A stretch of 64,000 bases of DNA from Prevotella melaninogenica (lineage in GTDB: Bacteria; Bacteroidota; Bacteroidia; Bacteroidales; Bacteroidaceae). Position numbers and translations under genes: made by a program. Shown one piece after another: positions 1-10,015 of this stretch (its first letter is position 1; each line of letters begins with the position of its first letter). The stretch covers positions 992,001 to 1,056,000 of the forward strand of contig NZ_CP072359.1 of assembly GCF_018128065.1 (NCBI RefSeq), read 5' to 3'. The notes under the pieces were generated by a model that was not told where the DNA came from, made no database searches, and was given only the letters and a program-made list of their open reading frames with translations.

Positions 1-2960
1 AATACACGCTCATCAGCGTTATACTTAGGGTTAGCACCCTCCACCTTTGTTGCCAAAGTCTCATTGTAGAGTGAGCCTCCGAAAGAGTACTGGAAGGTAC
101 AACTCAATGCAAATCGCTTATAGGTAAGGTAAGAGTTTACCGAACCTGTACCGAAAGGATTGGTATCACCGAAGATTACCTTGTCATTTGGATCGTACGT
201 AAAGGTATAACTTCCGTCACGCTTGATGAAGATTTCCTGACCTGTTACAGGGTCGATACCTGCAGAAGGAACAACCTTCAAGGCTGTCAAAGACTGCCCC
301 TCTTCATAGATAGGAAGTGGTGCAACACCATTGTCGGACTTGTTCTTCTCGTTTTGTTCACGCAGAGAATTACTGATTTTCTTAATCTTATTCTTGTTGT
401 AAGCATATGTCAAACCAAGTGACCACTGCCAATCCTTATTCTGAATTGGGAAGGTACGCAGACGAAGTTCAAAACCTGAGTTCTGTACCTCACCAATGTT
501 CTCACGTGAAGTTGTCACACCCACTGATGGTGCCTTGGTGATATCCAAGAGCAGGTTATCAGTGTTCTTGACGTAGTAATCAGCCGAAAGGTCTACACGA
601 CCACGGAAAGCAGTGAAGTCAACACCGATGTTGGTGCTCAACGTACGCTCCCACTTCAAGTCAGGATTACCAATAGTAATTGGCGTAGCACCAGTACCCT
701 TACCATAGAAGTAAGAACTGTTATAGCTATAAGTTGTCAATGCCTGATAGGGGTTAAAGTTGATATTACCCAAGTAACCAACACTGGCACGGAGCTTCAA
801 AAGCGTAACAGGTGTTCCCTTCATGAACTTCTCGTTGTGGATATTCCAACCACCGCCGACACTCCAGAAAGGAGCAAAACGCTGGTTCTTACCGAAACGA
901 GACGAACCCTCATAACGATAGATAAGGTCGAGGAAGTACTTGTTATCCCAAATGGTGTTGGCATTAACGAAGAAACCTACACCTCTTGTCTGTGTGTCAG
1001 AGCCACTTGGACGTGTTGCTGCGTATGAAGTAGCAAAAGCTGGGTGTCCGAGCTTATCTGAATAGAAGCCTATTGAAGTATAAGAAGCGGCATCTGTTGA
1101 TGTAGACTCAATGCTACTACCTCCCATTGCTGTTAAGAAGAGTTTCTTAAAGAAGTAGTTGTTGTATGACAACATAGCCTTTCCCTGCAACGTAGTTGTG
1201 TTCACCCAGCTATCAGTCAATGAACCACGCTGGTTAGCCGACTTATTACGAATCTCGCTGTAAGCAAAAGGAGAGGTGAAAGAGCGTCTATCCTGCTTGC
1301 TACGGTCAATCGTAAAGTCTCCATCCAAACGAATTTTCTCACCAAACCACAACTGTATGTTGGTCGTATTTAGGAAGTCAAAGTTGTTTGACTTGCTATA
1401 ACTTCCCAATGATGCATCGTACAGTGGGTTTGCCAAATCGTGATAAAGCGAAGAACGCAACTGTCCATCGCTATTGTATGGGTTCTCATAAGGATTCATC
1501 TTCACCCAGTCAGAGAAATCACCATAAGGCGAAACGTTGCTCGTTACAGATGAGATGGTCGAACTATTTGACACGAAGAACTTACCTGAAATATTGTATG
1601 ACAAACGGAAGTTGGTTGAAAGACGAGTACGATCAGAACCCTTCATAACACCAGCATCCTTACCATAGCGTACACCGAGGTTATATTTCGCACGATCATC
1701 ACCACCATCAACACTTAAACTGTGTGACTGTGAGATAGCGTTACGCAATGGCTTTGACAACCAATCAGTCTCAACACCTCTTTGAATATCGTTATATATA
1801 CGTGCATAATCCTTATCAAGCTTATATTGAGTTGAAGGGCTTGTATCTGTAAACAAGCCAGCAAGACGCTCATACTCCAACTTCTGACGCGCATTCAACA
1901 AGTTATAATCAGACAAGTCAGGGGTTGAAAGACGCACTGTTCCACTATAATTCAATTTCAACTTACCACCTTTCAGCGTCTTTGTCGTAATAACAATAAC
2001 ACCAGCAGAGGCCTTTGCACCATAGAGCGCAGATGCAGAAGCATCCTTCAACACGGTAACGGTCTCGATATCATTCATATCCATATCGGCAACATACTCA
2101 GCTGTTACCTGCGCACCATCTACTACATAGACTGGTGTATTTGCTTGACCTTCGAAGGTTGCACGACCACGGATATTGAGTTCTGCCACCTTATTAGGGT
2201 CAGAACCTTTGAGGTTATCATCTGCAATCACCATACCAGGAACGAAACTTGCAATACTCTGCAGTACATTCTTCGTACCTACGTTCATCAACTGTTCACG
2301 ACTTACAGCCACCTGAGAACCCGTAAACGAGTTCTTATTCTTGGTCTGATAACCAGTCACAACCACTTCCTGCATCTCTTTCGTGTCTTCATGCAAAGTG
2401 ATATTAGCAATTGTGCCATTCTTGACGGTCTTTGTTACAGTCTTATAACCGATATATGACACATTCATGTGTACTTCTTTCAGATCGGTTATAATCTCAT
2501 ATTCACCATTAATGTCGGTCACATAACCACCGTTAACGCCATCCACACGGATAACCGCACCGATAATCGGGTCACCATTATTATCAGTAACCTGACCACG
2601 AACGCCACCTTTGCGCTGTGCAGTTTCTTTTTTTGCAAGCGTTAAGGTGTTGCCATCAACACTATATGAGAGTGGAAACTGGTTTGCCAGGTTCAACAAC
2701 AAACTTGATACTGACTGATCACGCACATCAAGGGTTACACCTTTAAGTGCCTTCACATCTTCATCTGCAAACTTCACATTCAATCCTGTCTGCTTAGCAA
2801 CCTCATTTGCGAAATCCCCCACTGTGGCATCACGCATTGAGAGCGTTACTTTTGCACCGTTCAGCTCTTGCGCTGACATGGAGAGACTTAATGGTCCAAA
2901 GCATAAAAGGTTCAGAAAAAGAACACAAATTATGCGCTGGAGAAATTTAATCTTCTGCAT
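1..2960 (-). CDS. SusC/RagA-family TonB-dependent outer-membrane receptor with STN domain, partial
   Basis: Reading the minus strand from the ATG at 2958-2960 gives an uninterrupted frame to the window edge, so the C-terminal part of the barrel lies outside. After a signal peptide ending near LSMSAQ there is a secretin/TonB short N-terminal (STN) domain at about residues 37-108. A carboxypeptidase-regulatory-like beta-sandwich follows (VRGQVTDNNGDPIIGA), then MQEVVVTGYQ, and then a plug carrying the SusC signature (LNIRGR, PVYVVDGAQV, IETVTVLKDASASALYGAKA). SusC proteins import oligomeric nutrients with a SusD lipoprotein and TonB energy. Members with an STN domain usually also signal to a FecR-type anti-sigma factor. 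No sigma/anti-sigma pair is visible here and no SusD can be seen, because the downstream side is off the window. The substrate is unknown. Confidence 0.93.
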   Translation of the reverse strand, partial: MQKIKFLQRIICVLFLNLLCFGPLSLSMSAQELNGAKVTLSMRDATVGDFANEVAKQTGLNVKFADEDVKALKGVTLDVRDQSVSSLLLNLANQFPLSYSVDGNTLTLAKKETAQRKGGVRGQVTDNNGDPIIGAVIRVDGVNGGYVTDINGEYEIITDLKEVHMNVSYIGYKTVTKTVKNGTIANITLHEDTKEMQEVVVTGYQTKNKNSFTGSQVAVSREQLMNVGTKNVLQSIASFVPGMVIADDNLKGSDPNKVAELNIRGRATFEGQANTPVYVVDGAQVTAEYVADMDMNDIETVTVLKDASASALYGAKASAGVIVITTKTLKGGKLKLNYSGTVRLSTPDLSDYNLLNARQKLEYERLAGLFTDTSPSTQYKLDKDYARIYNDIQRGVETDWLSKPLRNAISQSHSLSVDGGDDRAKYNLGVRYGKDAGVMKGSDRTRLSTNFRLSYNISGKFFVSNSSTISSVTSNVSPYGDFSDWVKMNPYENPYNSDGQLRSSLYHDLANPLYDASLGSYSKSNNFDFLNTTNIQLWFGEKIRLDGDFTIDRSKQDRRSFTSPFAYSEIRNKSANQRGSLTDSWVNTTTLQGKAMLSYNNYFFKKLFLTAMGGSSIESTSTDAASYTSIGFYSDKLGHPAFATSYAATRPSGSDTQTRGVGFFVNANTIWDNKYFLDLIYRYEGSSRFGKNQRFAPFWSVGGGWNIHNEKFMKGTPVTLLKLRASVGYLGNINFNPYQALTTYSYNSSYFYGKGTGATPITIGNPDLKWERTLSTNIGVDFTAFRGRVDLSADYYVKNTDNLLLDITKAPSVGVTTSRENIGEVQNSGFELRLRTFPIQNKDWQWSLGLTYAYNKNKIKKISNSLREQNEKNKSDNGVAPLPIYEEGQSLTALKVVPSAGIDPVTGQEIFIKRDGSYTFTYDPNDKVIFGDTNPFGTGSVNSYLTYKRFALSCTFQYSFGGSLYNETLATKVEGANPKYNADERV

Positions 2961-3128
2961 CGTTCTCTAAAATAATGAATTTTGTTACTTGAAAATACAT
3001 TCCTCTTAAACTCGAAAACTCTTATGTTAATAATTGCCCAGAGAGAAGAAAAGACTTCTTTATAACTATTAATACTATTAAAATACTTACCTTCACAGGT
3101 AGCCAATACCTATTTATATATTAGGCTG

Positions 3129-3136
3129 CAAAAATA
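3129..3136 (-). promoter_or_regulatory. Candidate promoter -7 box for the left SusC gene
   Basis: On the minus strand this reads TATTTTTG, matching the Bacteroidetes -7 consensus TAnnTTTG. A CTTGG sits about 18 nt upstream as a possible -33 box. It would give a leader of about 160 nt before the SusC start codon. Confidence 0.45.
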
Positions 3137-3490
3137 CGAAAAAAAACAAAAAGCCAAGCGATTTTATTATTAAATTTAAGAATATTGCTCGTAATTAGTG
3201 TTTTTTGATAGACAATTATTCGTTTTAGTAGTATTTTCTTTGCTAAATGATGGTAAATAGGAAGCCTAATATCATAATCATATAGATTTTCGCTTTTATA
3301 TTCATCTTACCTTAAATGTATTGATAGAGATACAGGTTTATAGCTGATATAATATGATTCTGTAATTGCAGATAATCATAGAGGAAGATAAACAAAGAGA
3401 CTGCTGAACAGAACAGGTAGATAGTAGCCTATCTATTTATAACCACGTTTCTTGCCTTCTTAAATCAATTTGCTCCTTTGTTTGTCATGG

Positions 3491-3738
3491 TATGTAAAAT
3501 ATTTTCACACCGCTTGAAATCTATATATGCTCTTTTGGCTTTGAAAAGACGCCCAATTGGCTTGCAAAAGATGCCCTTTAAGGACCTTACTAACGCCCTT
3601 TTGAGGTTCAATTAAGCATCTTTTGCAACGCCTTTTGTAACCGTTTGATTTCATGATAGTTACAAATTCGTCTTTTATGCTTGTTTGGGACTGTTTTTAT
3701 TGGACTTTTTCTGAATTTATGTAATAATTTTTCAAATC
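3491..3738 (+). repeat. Dispersed ~250-bp intergenic repeat, copy A
   Basis: This occupies most of the 3.0-3.77 kb gap between the SusC gene and tsaE, which holds no convincing gene. It shares its order of blocks with copies at 14719-14967, 24970-25218 and (inverted) 35051-35300. Shared blocks are a TATGTAAA-TATTTTC start, AAAGACGCCCAATTGGCTTG, ATGCCCTTT, CTTACTAACGCCCTTTTGA, CAATTAAGCA and a GTAATGATTTTTCAAA end. In this copy a perfect 13-bp inverted repeat (TTGCAAAAGATGC at 3562-3574 with its complement at 3616-3628) could form a hairpin with a 41-nt loop. No coding potential is seen. Confidence 0.8.
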
Positions 3739-3771
3739 TCTACCAGTATATATCTTCGTCTTTCTTTGTCG

Positions 3772-4182
3772 TTAACAACTAAGCTTACGAGTACCATCAG
3801 GTTGCTCCTCAATGGTAACCTTGATGACATTCTCAGGAAGGATATCCTCAATCAGCTCTGGCCATTCTAATAGACAGAGGTTACCACTATAGAAATAGTC
3901 CTCATAACCCATGTCATATACCTCTTCTAATTTCTTGATACGATAGAAGTCAAAGTGATAGATAGGGTTCTCATTGCCGTCAGTATATTCGTTGATGATA
4001 GCGAAAGTAGGGGAGGTGATAACATCTTCTACACCCAAAACTTCGCAAAGAGCCTTAATGAAAGTAGTCTTTCCTGCACCCATCTTTCCGTAGAAAGCGA
4101 ATACCTTTCCATCACCCATCCCCTTGACAAATTCCTTTGCTGCCTCGTGGATGGTGTCGAGGTTTTTGATTGTAATTTCCAT
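3772..4182 (-). CDS. tsaE: tRNA threonylcarbamoyladenosine biosynthesis ATPase TsaE
   Basis: This 136-residue protein has the usual size of the YjeE/TsaE family. It has a P-loop (FAFYGKMGAGKTT, about residues 28-40) and the family blocks ITSPTFAIINEY, YHFDFYR and LLEWPE. TsaE is the ATPase partner of TsaB/TsaD that supports formation of t6A at position 37 of ANN-decoding tRNAs, in the cytoplasm. It lies 231 bp downstream of porX on the same strand with a GC-rich palindrome in between, so co-transcription is possible but not certain. The start is chosen at the ATG giving MEITIKNLDTI, which aligns with family N-termini. Confidence 0.92.
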   Translation of the reverse strand: MEITIKNLDTIHEAAKEFVKGMGDGKVFAFYGKMGAGKTTFIKALCEVLGVEDVITSPTFAIINEYTDGNENPIYHFDFYRIKKLEEVYDMGYEDYFYSGNLCLLEWPELIEDILPENVIKVTIEEQPDGTRKLSC

Positions 4183-4375
4183 ATTGTTTTCTTTTTATTC
4201 TGTTTTATGTGTAGGTGGTTGTGAGTCGTTCGGTCATCCATAGGTTCATATAAGTCTTCGAAAGTTTTATAAAGTACTATGTCCGCACACTTCTGCCACA
4301 ACTAATCTTTGTTTTATTGAATATTCTTTCCTTTATAAAATAAACTTTCAGTCCCATCTTTTAAGAGACTTTGAG

Positions 4376-4411
4376 TGAGGCTCCCCTCCTTTCGGAGGGG
4401 CTGGGGGAGGC
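4376..4411 (-). repeat. GC-rich palindromic repeat element, single copy
   Basis: The sequence CCCCTCCTTTCGGAGGGG followed by CTGGGGGAGGC lies in the porX-tsaE gap. The palindrome can form a stable hairpin. The same core recurs about 16 times in the window, mostly between 16.9 and 33.5 kb. Here it may act as a partial transcription barrier after porX; that is inference. Confidence 0.7.
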
Positions 4412-4413
4412 TT

Positions 4414-6033
4414 TTACCTCTTTCTCGGACTTAATGTTGCCAATGGCACAATCATCTCCTCCATTGATATACCTCCGTGTTGGAAAGTATCTTTATAGTA
4501 AGAGACGTAATAGTTATAATTATTGGGATAAGCAAAAAACGAGTCGCCAGTAGCAAAGACGTAGCTTGTACTAAGATTGGGGGCTGGTAATTGTGCCAGA
4601 TGAGGATTCTTAATAGCAAATACCTTTCGTGCATCGTAGTTGAGGTTCTTTCCTAACTTATAGCGCAGATTGGTGTTTGTGTTGCGATCACCAATAATCT
4701 TCACAGGGTTGGTAGTACGGATAGAACCGTGGTCAGTCGTAATGATGACCTTATAATCAGACTGTGCTAACTCCTTGAAGACGTCTGCTAATACACTATG
4801 CTGGAACCAACTGAGTGTGATAGACCGATATGCACTCTCGTTGCTTGCCAACTCGCGAATCATTCTCATCTCTGTACGTGCATGGGAGAGCATGTCGACA
4901 AAGTTGACCACAAGGACATTGAGGTCGTTTTGTGCAAGGTTATTATATTGCTGCATGAACTTGTCAGCACCAACAGAGTCGTTAATCTTATGATAAGAGA
5001 ACTTGTCATGACGGCGATAGCGTTCTATCTGCGTTTGTATGAGTGGTTCCTCGTTGAGGTTCTTACCCTCTTCTTCGTCTTCATCAACCCATAGTTCAGG
5101 GAACATCGTTGCTATCTGCTTCGGCATAAGACCACTGAAGATAGCATTGCGGGCATACTGTGTGGCAGTCGGGAGAATACTCATGTAGAGGTCTTCCTCA
5201 ATGTCAAACATGTCGCCAATCTCTTTTGAGAGAATACGCCATTGGTCGAGTCGGAAGTTGTCAATGACGATGAGAAAAACTTTTTCACCTTTATCAATGA
5301 GTGGAAATACCTTGTTTTTGAAGATGTCAGTACTAAGCAACGGACGATTATTGTTATTGTTTATCTGCTGCTTCTTGTTCTGTCCAGCTAATTTTGAGAA
5401 GCTATTGCTCATTTTGTTGTCTTGTGGTGCAACCCAGTCAAGATAGTTCTTGGCAATGAATTTAGCAAAACCATTGTTGGCTTCTTCCTTCTGCATCTTC
5501 AGCATCTCGGTCATATTGCTGTCAGCACTACTTAGTTCAAGTTCCCAATGTACAAGCTTGCGATACACTTCTTTCCAATCATCGAAGGTGCGGCAGTCGG
5601 CAATCTGCATGGCAATTTGCTGGTAGTTCTGTTGATAACCACTTTGGGTTACTTCTGTGACAATCTCTTTTTGGTGGACATTCTTTTTCAGTGTAAGGAG
5701 AATCTGGTTCGGATTGACAGGCTTAATGAGGTAATCGGCAATCTTCGCACCGATAGCCTGATTCATAATGTCTTCCTCCTCACTCTTCGTTACCATAACG
5801 ATAGGTGTAGCAGGTTGTATCTCCTTAATGCGTTGTAAGGTCTCTAAGCCAGATAAACCCGGCATCTGCTCGTCCAAAAGGACGAGGTCGAATGTTTGTG
5901 ATTGGCATTGGTCGATGGCATCAGTACCATTGCTTACCGTTACCACTTCGTATCCTTTCTTCTCAAGGAAGATGATATGAGCCTTTAACAACTCAATCTC
6001 ATCATCTACCCAAAGTAACAATCCATTGCTCAT
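4414..6033 (-). CDS. porX: PorX: response regulator with PglZ (alkaline-phosphatase superfamily) output domain
   Basis: Residues 1-120 are a receiver domain with acidic pocket D10/D11, phospho-acceptor D54 (VLLDEQMPG), T82 and K104 (YLIKP). The remainder is a PglZ-type alkaline phosphatase-superfamily domain with DNFRLDQW, the metal-ligand-like TTDHGS and a late FQHGG motif. This architecture and 539-residue length match PorX, the regulator needed for type IX secretion, whose PglZ domain is reported to hydrolyse oligonucleotide substrates. It begins 18 bp after the stop of porW, so the two are almost certainly co-transcribed. The cognate kinase PorY is not in the window. Confidence 0.93.
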   Translation of the reverse strand: MSNGLLLWVDDEIELLKAHIIFLEKKGYEVVTVSNGTDAIDQCQSQTFDLVLLDEQMPGLSGLETLQRIKEIQPATPIVMVTKSEEEDIMNQAIGAKIADYLIKPVNPNQILLTLKKNVHQKEIVTEVTQSGYQQNYQQIAMQIADCRTFDDWKEVYRKLVHWELELSSADSNMTEMLKMQKEEANNGFAKFIAKNYLDWVAPQDNKMSNSFSKLAGQNKKQQINNNNNRPLLSTDIFKNKVFPLIDKGEKVFLIVIDNFRLDQWRILSKEIGDMFDIEEDLYMSILPTATQYARNAIFSGLMPKQIATMFPELWVDEDEEEGKNLNEEPLIQTQIERYRRHDKFSYHKINDSVGADKFMQQYNNLAQNDLNVLVVNFVDMLSHARTEMRMIRELASNESAYRSITLSWFQHSVLADVFKELAQSDYKVIITTDHGSIRTTNPVKIIGDRNTNTNLRYKLGKNLNYDARKVFAIKNPHLAQLPAPNLSTSYVFATGDSFFAYPNNYNYYVSYYKDTFQHGGISMEEMIVPLATLSPRKR

Positions 6034-6051
6034 AGCTGTTGTCTCCTTTCC

Positions 6052-9000
6052 TTAGAATCCCTCCAAATCGTAGTATTCATCTTCGATATTATTCTGGATG
6101 GGCTGGTTCTTTTTATTATTTTTATTGTTTGTCTTCTTCTGTTGAGGAACTTCATCACCGAAATAGATTATCGGACCATCATCCGAAACCTTCTTCTTTT
6201 GCACAGGTGTTGCCTGTTGTTTCTGTGTAGAAGGTTGTTGTGGCTTTGTTGATGCAGGCTTATTTGACTTGTCCACAGCCACTGGTTTTGTTGTCTTTGC
6301 AGGTGTTGCAGGCATTGTTGTCTTGACTGGTGCAACAGGTTTTATTATTTTGTTTGTAGTGGTTGTCTCCTTTGTCTTAACCGGTGTCACAGGAGCAGCT
6401 GGCTTGACAGGCTCCTCTTCTGGTATGAAGTATGTACTGTTATCATCTAATACAGGTTTCTTCTCCTCTGTAATAGGTTTCTTGTCCGTTGCTGGTTTCT
6501 TCTCTTCAACAATAGGTTTCTTATCCTCTGAAGGAATTTCAAAGGTGTTGCTGTTCTGTTCAATCACCTTCTGTTCTGTCTTTGTTGACTTCGTTTCCTC
6601 CAAAGGAATAGTCATCGTGTTGTCAACAGGTACGTCTTGTGTATCAGGATAGAGGTCAGGATCACTTGCATGCTTCTCTTCAATCTCCTGCTGTATGTCA
6701 CGTTCACGTGGTGTAGCAACCTCTGCTGGCTCACTAAGTAAGTATCTTTGTGTCACGACTAATGGGGCAAAATGCTTTGCATAGAATGCCTCATAGTCCT
6801 TGAAACTATAGGTTGTTCCTATCAGTTTAAGGTTCTTATCGCTGATGATAATACCCTTAGTAGTCTTACCCATTTGCTGTGCTACAGCCTGTGATGCAAA
6901 TAGTTGGCGTGCATATTGATAAGCCTCATCAAAGCTGCGGAAGCCCGATACCTGCATTAGATGTAAGCCATTGAGATCTTCTATCTCAATTTCAAAGTTA
7001 CGAACGAGGAAGTTTGTGAAGTTAAATCGCGCCAATTCGAATAGCAACTTGTTCTCTTTTAATGAGTCAGGATGGTAGACAAGCAGGAACTTAAAGTCTA
7101 TGTCACGTTCTGAGGAGAGCTTAGCTTGTTGTATGCTATCGCTATCATTCATTACGTTTGCACGATAACTCCAAATGTCGTCAAGGTCAAACTTACCTCC
7201 ACGTAGTTTCTTTCCAGCCTGTACACCATTGACAATCATACCCGCCATTTCACTGATACGACTGCTTGGATAGTTCTTAACAACCTCCTTCATGTCATTA
7301 ACACAACCCGTAGGGTCGCCATTGTTCAGCTTACTCAATCCTCCAATGAAGAGGAACTTATCCCTATTAGCACCCATAGGGAAGCGTGATTTAGATACAT
7401 GAATATTACCAGCTACCTCACTATATCTTCCTTGTTTGAAAGCTTCATAGGTCGCAGCATAGAGTGAATCTTCTATCTGTACGCCAAAACGAAGGTTCTG
7501 CTTATAGTACGGGTCAGTAAGGAGAGCAGTCCACTTACTCTTTGCGAACTTCTGACTTAGTCGTGTAACATAGTTCTCAGCCACCTGTGGTTCGTTCTTA
7601 CGCATATAAAGTAGATAGAGATGATAGTACACATCGTCCATCTGTTCATAGTCTGGATAGTTGTCACTCACACGTCGCAACGCCTTTTCTGCTAAGCGAA
7701 GGTTGTCAAGTCTGTCCTTAAAGATAACACCAGAGTGGTGCAATCCGTCTTCGAGTATCTTATTACTTTCTGCTAACTGTTCAGCAGTGAAAGGTATTTG
7801 TGATAGATAATACTCACGTTTATGTGGGTTGTTTTTGAGAGAATCCGCCGCTTGATTGATAGAATCCTGTCGTGCTTCAGCACGCATGATAGAATCTCTT
7901 TGCTGTTCTGTGAGCTCAAAAGGGTTGTTGGTATTGCCTATTCTGCCCACAACACTTTGATTGATGCGTTGCCAGTTATCAATATTCTCTCGTTTACCCC
8001 AGAGTTGTTGGAAGGTTATCTTTCCTTGCTGAACAGCTGTTGGGTTATAGAAATACCATGTACTTCCTTGCTGTTGTCTGTTGTTTTTAGGCTTAGGAGT
8101 TCCAAGGTTATTATTTCCAAAGTCGCCATTCATACCTTGTTGCTGTCCATTGTTTAATGTTGCTTGCAAGTCTCGTTCTTCTTTCTCTTTCTTCTTGAGG
8201 GCTGTGATGACACGGTCAATAGCTGCATTGCGTTCTTGTTCAGAACATTTTGCAAGATATTGAAGCGAGTCTTGGAGCTGTACTGCATCCGTATAAGGGG
8301 CTAATTCGTCCAAAATCTTTGAGCGTTCAGATAATTGCTCGTAGTCTTTGCGATCCTTGTCAAGCAGTCCGATAGCCTCACCATAGCATCGTTTTGCATC
8401 TCCAAAGCGTTCTTTTGCCCAGTAGAGGTCGCCAAGGTGGAGTAGCAATACGCCCTTCTCAATACCACTTCTTGTAGCCTTCTTATTGCCTTGCTCGTAT
8501 GCATTAATGGCTGCAAGCGTATCTCGTGCGGCAAGATGTATGTTGCCCATGGCATAATACACTTGGTCAAGATACTCCTTGTTATTGTCAGAAGCAGCCA
8601 TTTGCTTGAGCTTACTAATCATCTTCTTCGTCTGCCCGGTAACTTCAGTTTGTGCAATACGTGCATTGAACTCTAATTCATAGGGAGGGTTGGTACGAAT
8701 AACACGTTGGAAGGCTTTGTAGGCTTCCTCATTTCTGCCAAGTGAAGCCAATACTTGTCCGAGCAGATACAGCTCACGAGCCTTCTGCTTCTTACGCATT
8801 TCATGCTTGATAACCTTTTGAAGATAAGGAACAGCCTTTTCTAACTCACCTGAATGCAGGTAATAATCAGCATAAGTATAGTCCCATTCTTTCACAGCTC
8901 GCCAATCCAACGAGTCACGTTGCATGTTGCGGATGATATCCTCTGCATCATAGAGCCAATCTTGTTCTATGTAACACTTAGCCAACCAAGCCCTTGCTTT

Positions 9001-9522
9001 TCCATATATCGCTGGTTGTCCTTTGTAGATGCGACTCATATAAGCAAATGTTGCAGCCGCTTCTTCAAAGGCTCCTTTGTGGAATTGAGAACGTCCCATG
9101 AGCATCCACGCTTTCCAAAGGAAGGGATTATACTCACGGCGCGACAGCCATTCAATGTCTTTTTCGGTCTTTCGTCTATTCTTTGTCCACTCTGGTCTTT
9201 TCTTGATACTATGCTTTGCAATAGCTTTCTCAGCCTTTTCTATAGCCCTATCAAAGCTTCCTTTCCCTATGTCACGACTATTCTTGTTGCCGACAGTATA
9301 GAGTGGAATGAATTCAGTGAAGTTATCTTTATTTCCCTTCTCTTTCTCTAATGAGCCATCAATATAAGCTTGTGCACCGTTATAGTAGACATTATAACGT
9401 GTATTGAAAGCATGCGACCAACGCGTTTGCGCGGTGTTATTCTTTGTTGAGCAACTAATAATGGTTAGTACACTGATTGCCAACAGAGAGGGAATGATAT
9501 GTCTTATTATTCTTTTCTTCAC
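6052..9522 (-). CDS. porW: PorW/SprE-type T9SS lipoprotein with TPR repeats
   Basis: This 1156-residue lipoprotein has an SPII signal with lipobox Cys at residue 24 (TIISC). Tetratricopeptide-like helical repeats fill roughly residues 90-420, with more in the middle (AEKALRRVSDNYPDYEQ, KYPSSR-like blocks). The tail from about residue 960 to 1110 is low-complexity and rich in Pro, Lys, Thr and Glu. The size, TPR layout and position immediately upstream of porX match PorW of Porphyromonas and SprE of flavobacteria. These are outer-membrane lipoproteins that link the T9SS ring and motor modules. The name is inferred from family resemblance and context. Confidence 0.85.
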   Translation of the reverse strand: MKKRIIRHIIPSLLAISVLTIISCSTKNNTAQTRWSHAFNTRYNVYYNGAQAYIDGSLEKEKGNKDNFTEFIPLYTVGNKNSRDIGKGSFDRAIEKAEKAIAKHSIKKRPEWTKNRRKTEKDIEWLSRREYNPFLWKAWMLMGRSQFHKGAFEEAAATFAYMSRIYKGQPAIYGKARAWLAKCYIEQDWLYDAEDIIRNMQRDSLDWRAVKEWDYTYADYYLHSGELEKAVPYLQKVIKHEMRKKQKARELYLLGQVLASLGRNEEAYKAFQRVIRTNPPYELEFNARIAQTEVTGQTKKMISKLKQMAASDNNKEYLDQVYYAMGNIHLAARDTLAAINAYEQGNKKATRSGIEKGVLLLHLGDLYWAKERFGDAKRCYGEAIGLLDKDRKDYEQLSERSKILDELAPYTDAVQLQDSLQYLAKCSEQERNAAIDRVITALKKKEKEERDLQATLNNGQQQGMNGDFGNNNLGTPKPKNNRQQQGSTWYFYNPTAVQQGKITFQQLWGKRENIDNWQRINQSVVGRIGNTNNPFELTEQQRDSIMRAEARQDSINQAADSLKNNPHKREYYLSQIPFTAEQLAESNKILEDGLHHSGVIFKDRLDNLRLAEKALRRVSDNYPDYEQMDDVYYHLYLLYMRKNEPQVAENYVTRLSQKFAKSKWTALLTDPYYKQNLRFGVQIEDSLYAATYEAFKQGRYSEVAGNIHVSKSRFPMGANRDKFLFIGGLSKLNNGDPTGCVNDMKEVVKNYPSSRISEMAGMIVNGVQAGKKLRGGKFDLDDIWSYRANVMNDSDSIQQAKLSSERDIDFKFLLVYHPDSLKENKLLFELARFNFTNFLVRNFEIEIEDLNGLHLMQVSGFRSFDEAYQYARQLFASQAVAQQMGKTTKGIIISDKNLKLIGTTYSFKDYEAFYAKHFAPLVVTQRYLLSEPAEVATPRERDIQQEIEEKHASDPDLYPDTQDVPVDNTMTIPLEETKSTKTEQKVIEQNSNTFEIPSEDKKPIVEEKKPATDKKPITEEKKPVLDDNSTYFIPEEEPVKPAAPVTPVKTKETTTTNKIIKPVAPVKTTMPATPAKTTKPVAVDKSNKPASTKPQQPSTQKQQATPVQKKKVSDDGPIIYFGDEVPQQKKTNNKNNKKNQPIQNNIEDEYYDLEGF

Positions 9523-9574
9523 GTTTCCTTTGATGTTCTGTACTTAAAAACAATGGTAGATACAGATAACAGAC

Positions 9575-9973
9575 TTAGTCTTCTATCATTGCTATCAACT
9601 CATCTTTGATTTGATTAGGTAGATTAATTTCTCTAAGGATAAGGCTTCTGTTCCAGGCTTTCACTTCTTTGGGTTGCATTGTGTAGAGAACAGTTGCAAA
9701 CTCTTCTACCTCTTCGTCTGTGTATTGGTCTGACTGTCTGCCACGAAAGCGGTCGAGTTCTTCATCGTCATAATACTCTATGTCTTTTGTTGCAGCTTCC
9801 ATCATACACACCTGTTCGCATTTGTCGTCCGTCCCATCACAGGAGGAACAGTCGCCAGATGTAGGCATAATGACATCAGGCTCACCAACTTTCTGCTTGG
9901 TGAGCTTTGTCGCAATAGCTGCAATAATCGCTAAGATTAAGAGAGAACCTATGCCAATGAAAAATATATTCAT
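9575..9973 (-). CDS. Small membrane-anchored protein with cysteine cluster, function unknown
   Basis: The protein has 132 residues. A hydrophobic N-terminal segment (residues 2-23) acts as a membrane anchor. A short cluster of five cysteines follows at about residues 42-56 (CSSCDGTDDKCEQVC), and the C-terminal half is acidic and helical, ending in LPNQIKDELIAMIED. The Cys cluster could bind a metal or form disulfides, but no family function is recognised. It sits 52 bp upstream of porW and 42 bp downstream of aroA on the same strand, so it belongs to that run of genes. I infer from memory that similar short proteins sit near aroA in related genomes. Confidence 0.75.
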   Translation of the reverse strand: MNIFFIGIGSLLILAIIAAIATKLTKQKVGEPDVIMPTSGDCSSCDGTDDKCEQVCMMEAATKDIEYYDDEELDRFRGRQSDQYTDEEVEEFATVLYTMQPKEVKAWNRSLILREINLPNQIKDELIAMIED

Positions 9974-10015
9974 TCTTTACTTTCTTTTCTTATTTGAGCA
10001 ACTCCGATGAGTTGG

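Noticed and set aside
6269-6652. 127-codon hydrophobic frame opposite porW
   Set aside because: It is the antisense of the Lys/Thr/Pro-rich tail of PorW; its hydrophobicity reflects that composition.
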